Part shown: positions 1-11,905 of the stretch, in pieces
Layout of the letters: every line of letters starts with the position of its first letter
Numbering within the stretch: the first letter of the stretch is position 1
DNA from: Ctenosaura bakeri
Lineage: Eukaryota; Chordata; Lepidosauria; Squamata; Iguanidae
Direction of reading: 5' to 3'
Length of the DNA: 64,000 nt
NCBI GenBank assembly: GCA_948474755.1
Contig: CAOLHI010000414.1
Span: 558,001-622,000, forward strand
The notes under the pieces: generated by a model
Told to the model about the DNA's origin: nothing
Databases searched by the model: none
Seen by the model: the letters and a program-made list of their open reading frames with translations, nothing else
Position numbers and translations under genes: made by a program

Positions 1-3000
1 AGATATTAAGCAGCTATCACAACTCCCATCAAAGCCCTATCATCTAATACTAATACTAAGAACATCAGCGAGCTCTAGACCCCTTTGTTTGCTCTGTGAG
101 AGAGCCATTAACACCTTTCCTTCAGGGCAGAAAAAAGGCTATTTAAACCCTGTCCCACACCCTGACTTTTTGCTAGCACTTGGGCATCACTCTGCATCCC
201 CAGACACTCGTCTCTCTGTGCTGCGCTCAAGCTCTCTTGTTTGAGCCATTTTGCCTGGACTTTCTTCTCTTCAGGACTGGTAAATATCACCCACTTCATC
301 CTAAGTCTTTGTTATCTAATGTTCCCTCCATTATTTCTGTTACCCTGGTATGGTTGTGAGACTGCTTGTATCTGGTGTGTGTTTATAATTTTCCCCCAAA
401 TAAAACATTCTTTTGATCTGCTGTCTCTGCATTAGTACTGGTATACAGAAGTGAAAAGATCACGAAATTACCTGCCCCCTCGCAGGCCTGCCTTTTAGAG
501 CTGTTATTCCCCACCTTTCCACAGAGGCGCTGGCACTGCAGGTGGACCCCTAAGTCACCTACCTTTTGGGGTTACAGAATTCAACTGCTGGTCCCTAAGC
601 AGACCCACTGAATCAGGAGGTTGAAAGTGGAATCATCACACTATAACAGACTCATGCGGAAGTGATCACATTGATTCAGTAGGACTACTTTAAATGGGAC
701 TACAATTGAACGGAGGCCACAAACTTCAACTGGTTTAAGAATACCATGAACCGAGTTGTGGCTTTTATGTTTACCCAACAGTGAATATAGTCCAACAGGA
801 ACAGAATGCTGGGTTCTGACAATGGACTTTTCAGAAAAAGTCTCAGTGTGCTGGTTTACATAATTTGCTGCTATGTGAACAAGGCCTATGCTTGTTTGCT
901 TCCCACTTCCTTCACTTCCTATTTAGTAGAAAACCACAGCCTGGTAACTTCTGAACTGAACAACTGACAGTTTGCAAAACCTGGCTGAAACTGCCTATGT
1001 AATCTATGTAATATACTGTATTGTTAGGGGTACTGATTCAATTATCTCCAGATGGTTTGAAACTTAGCTTTAGCTAAAACTTATTAATCAAGGAATGGGT
1101 CTTGAAACTTACAAACATGAACAAGGCAGTAGAAGATACTCTACTACAGGCATACAGGAGTAACTTGAACAAAACATGGTATTTTGGAATATGGAATATG
1201 GAAGTTTGTGAGCTAGAGGGGGGTGAAATGACAAACAAGATCTAAGGACAACAATGTTGTTAAGCAGGTTGATAAAATATAGCTAAGGCTAATAAGACAC
1301 AATCACATAGGTTAACAATCTGTCTCCCTCTCAGATGTATAGATGCATGTACTTGGCTTTGTATTTATCACCTATATTCCCCATTCTTCTGCATCTGAGG
1401 AAATACATGGTTTTGATACTGGCTGCCTTGTACATTCACTGGATATGAAGGTAACGTTGGAAAACATCCATTAGCAGCTAATGATTAGTTCCATGTCTAG
1501 CACCCACACATTAATTGATCACATCCTTCCAATGACCACACAAACAGTATTGATGAGAAAGAGCCAGGCACATTACAAATATAGCTTCCTTTCTTGTCAA
1601 CGCCAAATACATAGTCTGTGAGATGTGTGACTAGCCAGTGTAGTCCCACTCAGTCTCTCCATCTATCTGAGGTACACACTGAGTGGAAAGTCAACAACTC
1701 CATCAAGATTTCTTACATTTTTTTAAAGTCAGTTGCTGTAAACAAAACCAGGACAACTGAGACTACTTAAAAGCTCATGTGGCTATTCTTCCAGTATTAC
1801 ACCATTAATTGGGGAAGCACACTACAGCACATCCCTCTGTATCTCTTTTTCCTCCTCATATCCCCTCCTTGTTGTCCCTTCCATTTTCTATAATTCCTTG
1901 GTGCATTTCTCAACGTCCTCCCTTTTCTAACAACATTCCCTTGCTCCTTCTCCTCTCTTCTTGCCATTCTTCTTTTTCTGTGCTCATTTTAGTCTCATCC
2001 TTCATGTTCACACTCTGCATTTATTGAAAGATTCCTACACTTCTCATTCCCTATGGATTTCAGGGCACTAAGCCATCACTAGAATGGTAGTCCTCATGTT
2101 GTGGGACTGAATTCCCCTGTTCCACCAGGAATGGAAAGGTCTGTTGACTTCCCTTCTCCCCTGTTATTGCTATTCCCTACCATCTGGTTCTAGATTCACT
2201 TGTATTTTATAGACCAGAAAATGAAAAGGCACTCTGTTGCTCATCTAATATGCACAGACAAGTTCTTTTTAAAACAACTGTGCATTTTGACCAGATGTCC
2301 TACAACATGTGGAAACAAGCAGTTCTTTAAGAAATTAAGAAGTAGCTCTTTAAGCAATTATTACAGGGACAGACAAAATGCCATAATCTCTGAAGGGACA
2401 GCAAAGTAAATAAGAATCTTAAGAAAAATGTTACAAGAAAAATAGTGGGAAATACCTCCCCCACAAAAATACAGTTTTAAAAACATCTATTGATAACTTC
2501 ACATATTGATGGTGTGCTATCAAAGTGGTAATTGTTGAAAAGAATTGCATTTGGGATGGCATCAAATGATATGTTAAATTCTGTTGGAGATATTATATCT
2601 TTGGTGGTTCATTCACACAAGCAAGTTCTTTGTGTAGAACTAGTTTCAAGCACACCTGTGTACAATAATTTCTTTTTTCCTTTATGTTACCCCAAAAGGT
2701 GGGTGACTCACTTGTGATGCCAGTGCCTCTGTGAAACAGTGGGGAATTATTAGCTCAAAGGGAGGCCTGCAGGAGAGGGGTAATCTTACAGGATCTTTTA
2801 TACCTATGTATACTGGTACTAATGCAGGGACACAAGTTGGAGATTAAAGGTATATTGTATTGGGAGACATCACAATCACACACAAGATCCAAGCAGTCTC
2901 ACATTCACACAAGGCTAGTCAAAGGAAAGGAAGGAAAATTGGGTAGTGAGAAGTTAGGGCAAAGTGGCTGATATTTGCCAGTCCTCCAGAGAAGAGACAA

Positions 3001-3340
3001 AGCAATGTGGCTCAGACTAAGGGTCCAAGGGTAGTACCAGAACAGGAATCTGAGCAGCAGAGTGATAGCCTGTGTCCAGAGTAGACTATGAGTCATCTGG
3101 CTCAAAGCCAGGGTTTAAATACCCTGTCTTTGGCAGAGTAGACAATGGGGTCCGGAATTGGCTAATGGCTTTAGCATTAAGCAACAAAGCACCGATGGGA
3201 ATTGTGATAACTCCTTAATGACTGGGCAGGTGAGGAAACAGAGGAGAGTTTTGGCAGAAAGAAGAAACAGGTTGAAGACAGTTGCTCTGTTGAGGTAGTT
3301 TCAGGTGCCTTTGACTTTTTTCCCCTATGATCCTCCAACT
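1..3340. other. Unassigned intron-like DNA
   Basis: Apart from the MITE arm near 0.6 kb, I see no exon, RNA gene or recognisable repeat here. Open frames are short and have no family features. Pyrimidine-rich stretches (about 1.83-2.0 kb) are low complexity. Confidence 0.5.
575..668 (+). repeat. Remnant of foldback MITE (one arm)
   Basis: The segment aggaggttgaaagtggaatc followed by a TATAAC-containing end matches the right arm of the palindromic element at 25,203-25,359. The other arm is missing or unrecognisable. Confidence 0.55.
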
Positions 3341-3344
3341 CTGG

Positions 3345-3780
3345 CTGTCTCAGCTGAAGCCTACTATGTCCAGTTCTGGGTACCACAATTCAAAACAGAT
3401 ACTGACAAACTGGAACATGTTCAGAAGAAGATGATCACGATGATCAAATGTCTGGAAATCAAGCCTTGTGGGGAACAACTTAGGGGGCTGGAAACATTTA
3501 GCTTGAAGAAGAGAAAAATGAACAGAGACATGACAGCCATATATAAATATCTGAAGGGGGATCATGTACACAACGGAGTCAGCTTGTTTTCTACTTCTCC
3601 AGATACAAGAACAAGAAAAGAGATTTCACCTAAATAATAGGTGGAACTTCTTTACTGTAATTGCTTTTTAATAGTAGAATAATGGAGGGTAATGGAGTCT
3701 CCTTCGTTGGAGGTCTTTAAAAAGAGGCTGGACGGCCATATCTCAGGAGTGTTTTAATTGTGTCTTTCTGGATGGGAGGG
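3345..3780 (+). mobile_element. CR1-like LINE, 3' end of ORF2 and tail
   Basis: The plus-strand frame reads YYVQFWVPQFKTDTDKLEHV, then FSLKKRKMNRDMTAIYKYLK, a decayed form of the C-terminal end of CR1 ORF2. The 3' part (gttggaggtctttaaaaaga, ctggacggccat, tttaattgtgtctttctgga) is the CR1 3' untranslated region. It is 5'-truncated as usual for target-primed reverse transcription, and is not a functional gene. Confidence 0.85.
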
Positions 3781-5845
3781 CACACATGGCAACATAATCC
3801 TGAGACATTCTGAGAGCAGCAATCAAAAAGAGTACACTTGCAAAGCCCTGGCACTTGCAGCTAAGTGCATCTGATCACTGGTAGGTAAGTGCACCAGACA
3901 CCACAAACAGAGACAGAAGCCCATAAAGAGTGCTCTGCTGAGGGCAAAGCTCTTGGTCCTAGCAATGATGGAATTTTTCTTCTATTCTCCTGGAAATTTT
4001 CTTTAACATGATGCTCACAGTATTATTACTGGCAAGTATTACTGGCAAGGACAGAGCTAGAAGATAACTTATTTTTCTAATTAGTTAGAATGTTGTTCAT
4101 TACTTTGGTAACTAGTTACTTATTGTGCTAAGAAGGTGCAACAGTTTTACCTCTTTGCCTGTAATGGCCAGGACTGAAGTTTATTAAGTTGTGGGTTATC
4201 TCCTTGTTATTAATTAGTGTATGTGTGTATATACTGACCAAGTCTAAGTAATGGGAGAGGAAGGGTGACTTAAGTGGTAGTCTCATGCTATATTCATAAA
4301 TTGTTTTGCAAAGTCTTCTGCATTTCCAAGGTGCAATATCTGAATTGGACACTTGGAGGAACCTGAGAGCATTTTCCTGTACAATAGCACAATAGTAACA
4401 GAATGTTAGTAATGAGTAACTCAGTGGTTTACCTATCTAGACATCAGTATAAGTAGCGCCTAATTGCCTCTAGATGATCAGAGTAAAGAATAAAGTGACC
4501 ACTTACCTTTTAAAATCTAACATTCCAAGCTCTCATTATGGGCTGCCTAGATGAAATGGAATTGTGGGAACATACTTTTGACACCTACACAAAGCTGAAT
4601 CATCTGGAAATTTGGTACCATACTCTCCAACTCTCCTCACTGTGCAAGTATAGTCCTGATTAATCTTTTGCTGTCCCACTTTTTCAACTGCTTTTAAAAT
4701 GTCCCACTTTCTCTCTCCCCATTCCACTTTTCCCTTTGTCCTCAGCTTACTTCAAGTGCTGCAAACTGAGTTCATAGTGCAAATGCAGCTTGCAATCAAT
4801 TAACTGAACAGGGGGAGAGGAGATGAAGGTGAGGAATTTTGTTCTTCCCAAAAGGCTCAGGCAAAAGCATGCTGCAGCAGCCTGACCTAGTTTGGGTGTT
4901 CTTTATCAATAACTTTTGCCATCTTGACCACATTCTGATGTTGCTTGGCTACCTGTGTCCCTGTTTTCATCTGCAACATGTTGAAGGGTATGAAATACAT
5001 GCACATGACATTGGCCTGGAGAAAATCAAATGTTTTATTCCTAAGGCTATACGTTTTTAAAGCTTATTTAAATGTGTAAGTTAATTAAAAGCCAATTATG
5101 GGCAGGTACATTCAGCAAATCAAAGGCACCCTTGTCTAAGCCCCAAAGCAAAATGGCTGCAGAAACACCCAGAAATTTAAAAGAAATGGAACACTGAGGT
5201 GGGAGGGGGCGTTTGTATGAGAGGGAAGAAAGGAGGCAGCTGCATGTGTGAAACAGAAAGAGGGGAAGCCATTGCTGCTGCAGTCTGACATTAAGAACAA
5301 ATGGAGTTGGCTTAAAATTGTGTTTTAAAGACAAGTTCTTTCTGAAATCCTGCACTGTATTTCCAGGCAAGAAGTGCAACAATACAGCTTAAAAATGGTG
5401 TGTGATTTTGAGCAAACTGAGACTGTTATTAAGTAACCCCTAAAGTGCTTATGTTTCCAAAAGCTTTAGTAATTTTATACTATCTTCCCCTGTGGCTTTT
5501 TGGCAAGCATACAGTTTATTTGTCTTCTCTTAAAGGAATAACAAGCTTAATACCTTGAAAATCCCTGCTCTTTTTGTTATGTAAATTCCTTAGTGACCAT
5601 ATTCATGCATTTTCAGTAGGGCATTTTCTAGCTATACAACAGCTGTGTGCATGCTCCTGTGTAGCTGACGCTTGTGAGGTATAAAATTTAAGAGTTCCAA
5701 ATTTCAAAGGCTTCCTCACACCAAGCTGCAACATACCTATTTCCCCTAGTATTAGCAAAACAATTTAGCCACATCAGCGTTGTTGGTAAATGAAATCCAG
5801 TCTAAGCCCTTCTGGAAAGCTCTCATTCAGTAAAGATGAGACACT
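3781..5845. other. Unassigned intron-like DNA
   Basis: No gene or recognisable repeat seen. Short open frames such as the one at 5,068-5,382 (minus) lack any family motif. Confidence 0.5.
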
Positions 5846-5847
5846 GA

Positions 5848-6035
5848 GGAACAGTTGTTGCTATGTGCCTTCAAGTTCTTTCTGACTTATGGTGAACCTA
5901 AGGTGAACCTATCACAGGGTTTTCTGGGGCTGAGAGTGTGTGATGTTCCCAAGGTCACCTAGTAGGTTCCCATGGTTGAGCAGGGAATCGAACCCTGGTC
6001 TCCAGGGTCATAATCCAGTGCTCATCATGCTCGCA
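5848..6035 (-). mobile_element. tRNA-headed SINE with BovB-type tail
   Basis: Reverse-oriented copy. It has the tail complement tgtgccttcaagttctttct, the middle ccaaggtcacctagtagg, and the B-box region gaatcgaaccctggtctcc. It probably belongs to the Sauria-type SINE family. It is the first of about sixteen copies in this window. Confidence 0.8.
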
Positions 6036-6439
6036 GCAGGAGAAAAATGAAAAAGAAAAAACTAGCTTCTGTTGCTATATTAATTCTCAAGCTTCCACGC
6101 TGTTTCTGAGTGGATTATGCAAGTGTCCCTCAAAAGCTGCTGTGGAAGGGATGGAGCAAACAAGAAATGGCCCTTAATGGCTCTTAGTTGGAGTAATAGA
6201 ATTTCCAGACAAAGCAGGAATACTTCTATAGAAAAAGAACTACATGATAATTGCTTCTTTGGTGTTAAGACTTTCTACAGCTGCTGAGAAGATTATAGTT
6301 ATCACAGCTTCTCATCTCTGTATCTGTAATATGACTGTGCATGCAGCCGCCTATTGATCCCTTTTACATTTTTACAGGGTTTCCCCCCAAGAACAACATT
6401 CTAATTCAGATTATCTTAAAACATGTTTAGTCCCATGTA

Positions 6440-7021
6440 GTGTGTAAGGTACCTACACCCACTCAAGGACTAAGGTCTGCTGGAGAGCTCCCCTCTGCTG
6501 CCATCCCATCAGTGGAGCGATTATTTATTTGTTTGTTTGTTTGTATCCTGCCTCTCCATATGGATCGAGGCGGTGAACAACTTACAAATAGCATGTATTC
6601 TGAAACATTTCTATACATGCCCCCAACAAGCTGGGTACTCATTTTACCGACCTGCAAAAGGAGGGAAGGCTGAGAGGCTAAGTCAACCTTGGAGCCCGGC
6701 AGGATCGAATTCACAACCTTGTGGTTTGTGGCTTGCAGTACTGGCATTTAACCACTATGCCACCAGGGATGACATGGGAGAGGCCCTTTCGTCTTCTCAT
6801 GCTCCATTTGTGGAATACTCTCCCTTTAGACATGCAGCTGGCACCAACACTGGTGTCACTCAGGCACCAAATAAAAACATGGTTGTTTACCAAAGGCTTT
6901 GGGGCCTAATTATCTGATAAAATTATTCTTACTGTTTTAATTTGTTTTAAACAGTTTAAATTGAATGTACTGAATGCTGTCCTAAGATTCTTGGACACAG
7001 AATGAGATATAAACTGAGACT
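6440..7021 (+). mobile_element. L2-like LINE 3' end, split by a SINE
   Basis: After the SINE, the frame HLWNTLPLDMQLAPTLVSL then HQIKTWLFTKGFGA is the C-terminal end of an L2-type ORF2 (LWNSLP ... FKxxLKTWLF pattern). An AT-rich 3' region ending near gagatataaac follows. The part before 6,518 (GLRSAGELPSAA) looks like the preceding ORF2 segment, so the SINE at 6,518-6,770 inserted into the LINE. Confidence 0.75.
6518..6770 (-). mobile_element. tRNA-headed SINE with L2-like tail (second SINE family)
   Basis: Reverse copy of the family seen forward at 59,663-59,915. It has the head complement catttaaccactatgccacc, a B-box-like atcgaattcacaacctt, the body ctcattttaccgacctgcaa, and the tail cctctccatatggatcgagg with a TTTG/TTTA run. 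The tail is nearly the same as the 3' end of the L2-like LINE at 40.6 kb. Confidence 0.82.
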
Positions 7022-7276
7022 ATCATACTTTGAGAATATCATGAGATGACATGGCTCACTGGAAAAGATGACAAATGTTCAGTGTAATGGAAGGCACTTG
7101 GAAAACAGGAATACAACGTTACAGGTGGGTATACTCCATCAAGGAAATCATGACCCTGAGTTTGTAAGATCTTAAAAGGGTTGTTAATAATAGGGTTTCT
7201 CAGAGGTCTGTCATTCATAGGGTCACTGTCAAGTCGAAACCAACTTGATGGCACATAACAATCAATCAATCAATGG
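7022..7276 (+). mobile_element. BovB/RTE LINE 3' end
   Basis: The segment has the 3' terminal organisation of squamate BovB: gagatgacatggctcactgg, a degraded ORF end, a gatcttaaaagg block, catagggtcactgtcaag, then aaccaacttgatggcaca and a (CAAT)n run. This terminal block resembles the 3' tail of the tRNA- and 5S-headed SINEs here, which presumably borrow the BovB reverse transcriptase. Confidence 0.8.
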
Positions 7277-7461
7277 CTGAGGAACTGAGGAACATATGGC
7301 CCTGGAAACATTGATGAATTTCTTTAACTATTAGACCCAGTTAGCCTGACCAATGGTGAAGGATGGGGCAGGAGTGGTAGTTCATCAACAACTGGAAAGT
7401 GACAGGAATTGTGTTAGTCTCTTGTGTTATAAAAAGGAGGAAAAGAGCGAGAGAGAAAAAG

Positions 7462-7578
7462 GAAGGTGGCAGCATCTTTAACACTAATTGGTTTTTATTT
7501 TCGCATGAGCTTTCACGGACATAAACCCACTTCTTCAGATGGAGTACAGAGTCTTAAAGGTGCTGCCACATTCCTTTT
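7462..7578 (+). repeat. Unclassified interspersed repeat (catgagctttc / cttcttcagat)
   Basis: It contains gcatgagctttcacggacat, cccacttcttcagatgg and an inverted flank pair (ggtggcagcatctttaa / ttaaaggtgctgccac) about 75 bases apart. Related copies lie at 27.5, 30.5 and 40.9 kb. I cannot name the family. Confidence 0.6.
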
Positions 7579-7882
7579 ATTCTCTCCCTCCCTTCTTCCT
7601 TTGGATGGTGACAGGTTCATCATTCCTGCTGTAAGGTGAAAGATGACTTCCTTGAGAGATTACTGACTTTAGATCGGGGATGGAAAGGCACTGAGCATCA
7701 GAGTTCTACTTTTGGCTTCTCCTGATCCTCTGTGGGCTGCACTGTTACCATTCTAGGAAGCCAACAATGATGTTCCGGTCACTTTTGGTCAGTTTGAAGG
7801 GTGGGTTTTTTTGGCTGCATAGAATTCCTCCTCCTGCTCTGGACCATATGCAGCTTGAAGGCCTCACAGTTCCCACATATTT

Positions 7883-8343
7883 AATTGGCCCTTTCCGCAC
7901 GCAGCGAGGGAAACGCTCCCTGTCGCTACTCACCGGCTTTTTGGTGGGTCCGTTTGGGTCTGTCCTGACGAGGAGCAGTGTGAGCTCGTCGCTCTGCACT
8001 GCTCCAGCGTCCAAAATGGCGGCTTCTGGTTGGGGGAGGCTCCTCACCAACCGGAGAAGCTCGCCAGCCTAAAGCCTGCCCCTGGCAGATCTGCAGGCAC
8101 ACACTAGTGCACGCCTGCAAATCTGCACCAGAGCGCGGCGACGGAGCGACACGGGATCGCGCACGCCATACTTTTTAAAAACCTATTAAAAGTGGTTTTT
8201 AAAAAGCATGCTGTGCGACCAGTTCCGGTCACTCCGGAGCGGACTGAGGTGCGGAACTATGAAAAGTAGTCTGTCACAGTCCACTCCACGGTGCAGAAGA
8301 GGTCACTCTGCACCATTTTAATAGGCCGGTGCAGAAAGGGCCT
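7883..8343. mobile_element. GC-rich non-autonomous DNA transposon (MITE), TIR ggccctttccgcac
   Basis: A 460-bp CpG-rich island in AT-rich DNA, bounded by imperfect inverted ends ggccctttccgcac and gtgcagaaagggcc. It encodes nothing recognisable; the open frames across it are by-products of high GC. Related elements lie at about 38.56-38.91 and 41.51-41.94 kb. The ends suggest a hAT-like family, but I could not define the target duplication. Confidence 0.7.
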
Positions 8344-8344
8344 T

Positions 8345-10060
8345 AGATAAGCAGTCCGCACACAGGCACTCAAGAAAATAATAAGTGGAAATTAATTTGG
8401 AAGGCTGTTTTGCAAATCATCAAATCTATTAGGAAACCAGTTACAAGCATAGCTCATTCAAACAACGGAAATGTACACATCAACATTTTTATTCTTAGAT
8501 CATATTTCTGCAGTTATTATCAGCACTCAAAGTGCCTCATGTCATAATAAAGGAAAATATAATAAAAACATTATTTTATAGAAACCTTTAAGGAAATACC
8601 AAATCTGCAATTAAAACTGGCTTTAATTCTGTTATTATTCAATACTGTTTAAAACTTATCTTTAATATTTTTAGCTAAATGTGTTTTTATTGTATGAGAA
8701 AAGTCTGGGGAAAAGGGAGGATATTAAAAAGACAATACACTCCCCACAGCATGGGGCAAGAGGAGAACAGGTTTTTACTAGTTGAAAGAAGCAAAGAAAG
8801 GAAATTTCTGATCAGATTTCCCAGAGCAGGGAGGATCCAGATTTTTTCCCCTGTCACATATTGCTACAGCTGCAACAATGCAACTGCATCCACATCCCAC
8901 TAGTGGCCTTTCAATATGCAACTGGTTGGCCACTGTGTGGAAGGAATGATAGGTGAAATAGGGCTTTCTTCTGTGCCAGCATGGTTCTTCTTATGTTCTT
9001 GTATAAGGTCTATCATGCTATGCTGGAATGACAGAATTCTGCCATTCGTGGAAGTATTTGTAAGCCAGAATGCAACTTGCTATTATAAATGCTGAAATCT
9101 TGGGAACACAGAGTTTAGAAGGAATCATGTGGTAGGGTCTGAGATGGAAGGAGGGGAAAGAGAGCAGAACAGAAGAGAGAAGTGACCTATAGGCTACGTT
9201 GCAAAGGCCACATATCTCACAACAGCTTCCCTTATAGATTCTCCAGACTGTGTGTAAAGTTTCCTCATCAGTGCTGGTATGGAACGATCCACACAGCAGT
9301 ACTGGAGCATGTACCACACACTACCGCTTCAAGCAGCTCTCCATGTAAGAGTAATATACATTAAAGACCATTACCAAGCAGCAGAGATGGGGAATTGTTT
9401 TAGAAATAAGGCCTTTATGAGCTATGACAAAGGGAGCTAGTAAACACAGGAAGGAGGATGTCAGCATAAGTAACAACAGGTAGAAATGAAAAACAACACA
9501 AAAAGAAATTATACAACAGAGAGGGTCAATCAGCTCCTTCTTTCTCGACGTCCCCTGTATTCTCTACAAGAGGAATAGGCAACAGTGTGGGATTGAGAGG
9601 CCAATTTACTTTAGAGGGCCCCAGAGTCCACATCACCCCCACAATAAACCCAAATAGCTCCATTTTCCTCCTCATTCCATCTCAAGATGGTGACAGCAAG
9701 TGATGTTGCATTGCTTCCTGTCATCATTTGTGAAGGGACGTCAGAAGAAAATTAAGACATTGGGGTAATATAGGTTTCCAGGGTGCTTGTTGGGGTGGGG
9801 TATGTTCATATGTTTTCACATATTAGTGGAGCTTTCTCCATGATTTGGGGCCAAAAACTACCTGAGGATTGAACTCTTGTTTTTGAATTGGGGGAGGAGA
9901 TTGGGGGCTTTGGAAAATATGGACTTCAGTGACCACAAAAGGAGTTTCATGTGGCCCTTGTCCCTCATCATGCCCATCGCTGAGCTACATATTCAGTCAG
10001 GAGCTAGACTTCAAGGCTTTAAGATGGAACTAGGTATTGCAGTGCTAGGTAAAGTATTGT
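8345..10060. other. Intron-like DNA with one old SINE-like tail
   Basis: Mostly unassigned. Around 8,905-9,010 the string ggttcttcttatgttctt and its context look like the 3' end of an old tRNA-type SINE or LINE. No exon signal seen. Confidence 0.45.
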
Positions 10061-10061
10061 C

Positions 10062-10235
10062 ATTGTGATGATGGCGGTGTATCTTTGTTTCAGACTTGTG
10101 GCGATCCTGAGACTATTGCAGGGTTTTCTGGGGACTGAGAGTGTGTGACATGCCCAAGGTCATCCAATGGGTTTCCATGGGTGTGTAGGGAATCTAACCT
10201 TGGTCCAACACTCAAACCACTACCATGCTGGCTCA
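10062..10235 (-). mobile_element. tRNA-headed SINE with BovB-type tail
   Basis: Reverse copy with cagggttttctggggactg, cccaaggtcatccaatgg and the head complement aacactcaaaccactacc. The tail end is eroded. Confidence 0.72.
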
Positions 10236-10794
10236 GAAAAAGTATTGAAAAGAGAAGAAAGATTACTGAATATATGAAGAAAGATTACTGAATATATTAA
10301 TATAGCAATATGAAGAGGCAAGTCTTCAAAGACATAGCAAGTTTTTACTGGGATCACAAAAGGAAAAAATCTTAAAATGATGTTCAAACAAGGGGAGGGA
10401 GGAAGTTTAAAGGATGGGATTGTACATGGATTTATATGTAACTTTATGTTAAAGCGTGTTTTTATAAGTGAAAAATGTACAGAACAGTTGTACTGAAATG
10501 GAATAATTTGGTTTTTTAATAAAAATTAAAAAAAAGAAAAAGTATTGAAAAGAGCAAATAAAATGATGACCGGAGTGGAGAAGAAATGATCACCACCAGC
10601 TCATCCCCCTGCCCCCACCCCACAGAATGGTTTCAAGAATGTCCAGTCCTCACTGCTGTTCAGGGCAGATGAATGAGCAAGTGAATGCAGCTGGTTGCTG
10701 ATCTTTGTTACTGTCTCTGCTTGCCCAAAGGGGCTGAGCAAGCTTCAACTACAGGCTTTCCCTGGGAAGTTGATGCTGACCAGAAATTGGGGAG

Positions 10795-10865
10795 GAAAAC
10801 AACTTTTCAGGCTACAACTCCCAGTATCCCCTAGCCAACATGGCCACTCTGAGAGAAGTAGTACA
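10795..10865. repeat. Fragment of palindromic 'ctacaactcccag' MITE
   Basis: ggctacaactcccagtatcc, then ccaacatggccactctgaga, corresponds to one arm and the centre of the MITE that is nearly complete at 63,630-63,712. Confidence 0.55.
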
Positions 10866-11321
10866 AAAAAGTACCTTTTACAAACTCTACTGCTGATCAA
10901 GCATGCCAACTCCTGACCATGACTTTGCTTGGAAATCAGGGATAACATTTAAGATCTAGTGCGGTTCTAACCAAAGTCCGTGAGTATTTGTCACCACTCA
11001 CAGCAATGGAAACCAAATCAGTGTTTACCTGTCAGAGCTCAACAACTTCTAGAGCTCCAAGGGCTACTCATACTCCTTCAGATTGCACCCCTCACCCCAC
11101 CCCCGTTTTTTAAACTCAGAAAGGCCATTATGTCCCAAAAAGTGTGGGAAAAATCTGTCGTATTTTTTGGTACCCCAGACCTGTTGCATGCCATGGAGGG
11201 TGTACAAAACCACACTTTTGCCGTGGCTTAATAAGATTATTATTTTCAAATGCTTGAGTAGCTTTCCCTAGTGCTCAAGCAGATACATAATGAAGAAAAC
11301 AAGAAATGAAGTATACTTTAC

Positions 11322-11378
11322 CCCAGTGACATCCATAACTTTGATAGCTGCAAGCTGTCCTGTTTTAACATGACGACC
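11322..11378 (-). CDS. TNIK: Exon of GCK-IV kinase, probably TNIK (kinase subdomain II)
   Basis: Read on the minus strand, a 57-nt exon encodes GRHVKTGQLAAIKVMDVTG, exactly 19 codons in phase 0. It is preceded by a pyrimidine-rich acceptor ending in CCTAG and followed by the donor GTAAAG. The peptide is the segment after the glycine-rich loop in the Ste20-type kinases TNIK, MAP4K4 and MINK1. The lysine of AAIK is the ATP-phosphate-binding lysine. TNIK has Gly after VT where, from family knowledge, MAP4K4 and MINK1 have Glu, so TNIK is the best call. TNIK is a cytoplasmic and nuclear Ser/Thr kinase acting on Wnt/TCF4 signalling, the actin cytoskeleton and JNK. The exon is too short for a standard ORF scan. 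Family assignment is firm; the paralogue rests on one residue. The neighbouring exons (glycine loop upstream, the acidic stretch downstream) were not found by eye in this window. Confidence 0.86.
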
Positions 11379-11489
11379 CTAGGACAGAACAAGCAAAGAA
11401 CACAGGTTAGGTTTCTTAATAACATGCTGGTAGCAAGTATTTAGCAGCAAAGCATCAAGTACACCAGGTTTGGTGAATTAAGAAAGGAC

Positions 11490-11715
11490 TGTGGTGTTGT
11501 GCCTTCAAGTCATTTCTGTCTTATATCGACCCTAAGACAACCTTCTCACAGGCTTTTCTTGGCAAAACTTGTTCAGAAGGGTTTATCTTTTGCCTTCCTC
11601 TAAGACTGAGAGCATGACTTGCCCAAGGTCAGCAGTGTGTTTCAAATGGGGATTTGAATCCTGGTCTCCAGAATCATAATCTAACACTCAAACTACTACA
11701 TTATGCTGGTTTTCA
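11490..11715 (-). mobile_element. tRNA-headed SINE with BovB-type tail
   Basis: Nearly full-length reverse copy: gtgccttcaagtcatttctg at the tail end, gcttttcttggcaaaacttg, gcatgacttgcccaaggtca, and the head gatttgaatcctggtctcc ... acactcaaactactacatta. It lies about 110 bases upstream of the kinase exon on the gene strand. Confidence 0.85.
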
Positions 11716-11724
11716 TAGGACTTG

Positions 11725-11905
11725 TTCTTGCTGTGTGCCTTCAAGCCACTTCCGACTTATGGCAAACCTAAGGTGAACTTTTCATGAGATGTGTGATGTA
11801 CTCAAGGTGACCCAGTGGATTTCCATGGCCAAGAAGACAATCAAACCCTGGTCTCCAGGGTGGTAGTCTAGCGCTCAAACACTACACCATGCTGGCTCTT
11901 CTCTT
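11725..11905 (-). mobile_element. tRNA-headed SINE with BovB-type tail (second in tandem)
   Basis: A second reverse copy directly beside the previous one, with tgtgccttcaagccacttcc at the tail and gcgctcaaacactacaccat at the head. A central part is deleted. Two head-to-tail copies fit insertion into, or next to, the tail of an older copy. Confidence 0.82.

Noticed and set aside
3305..3637. Host gene encoded by the 110-codon plus-strand frame
   Set aside because: The peptide is the C-terminal part of CR1 LINE ORF2 and runs into the CR1 3' region.
7745..8120. About 100-codon frames on both strands near 7.9 kb
   Set aside because: They lie in the GC-rich MITE and owe their length to low stop-codon frequency.
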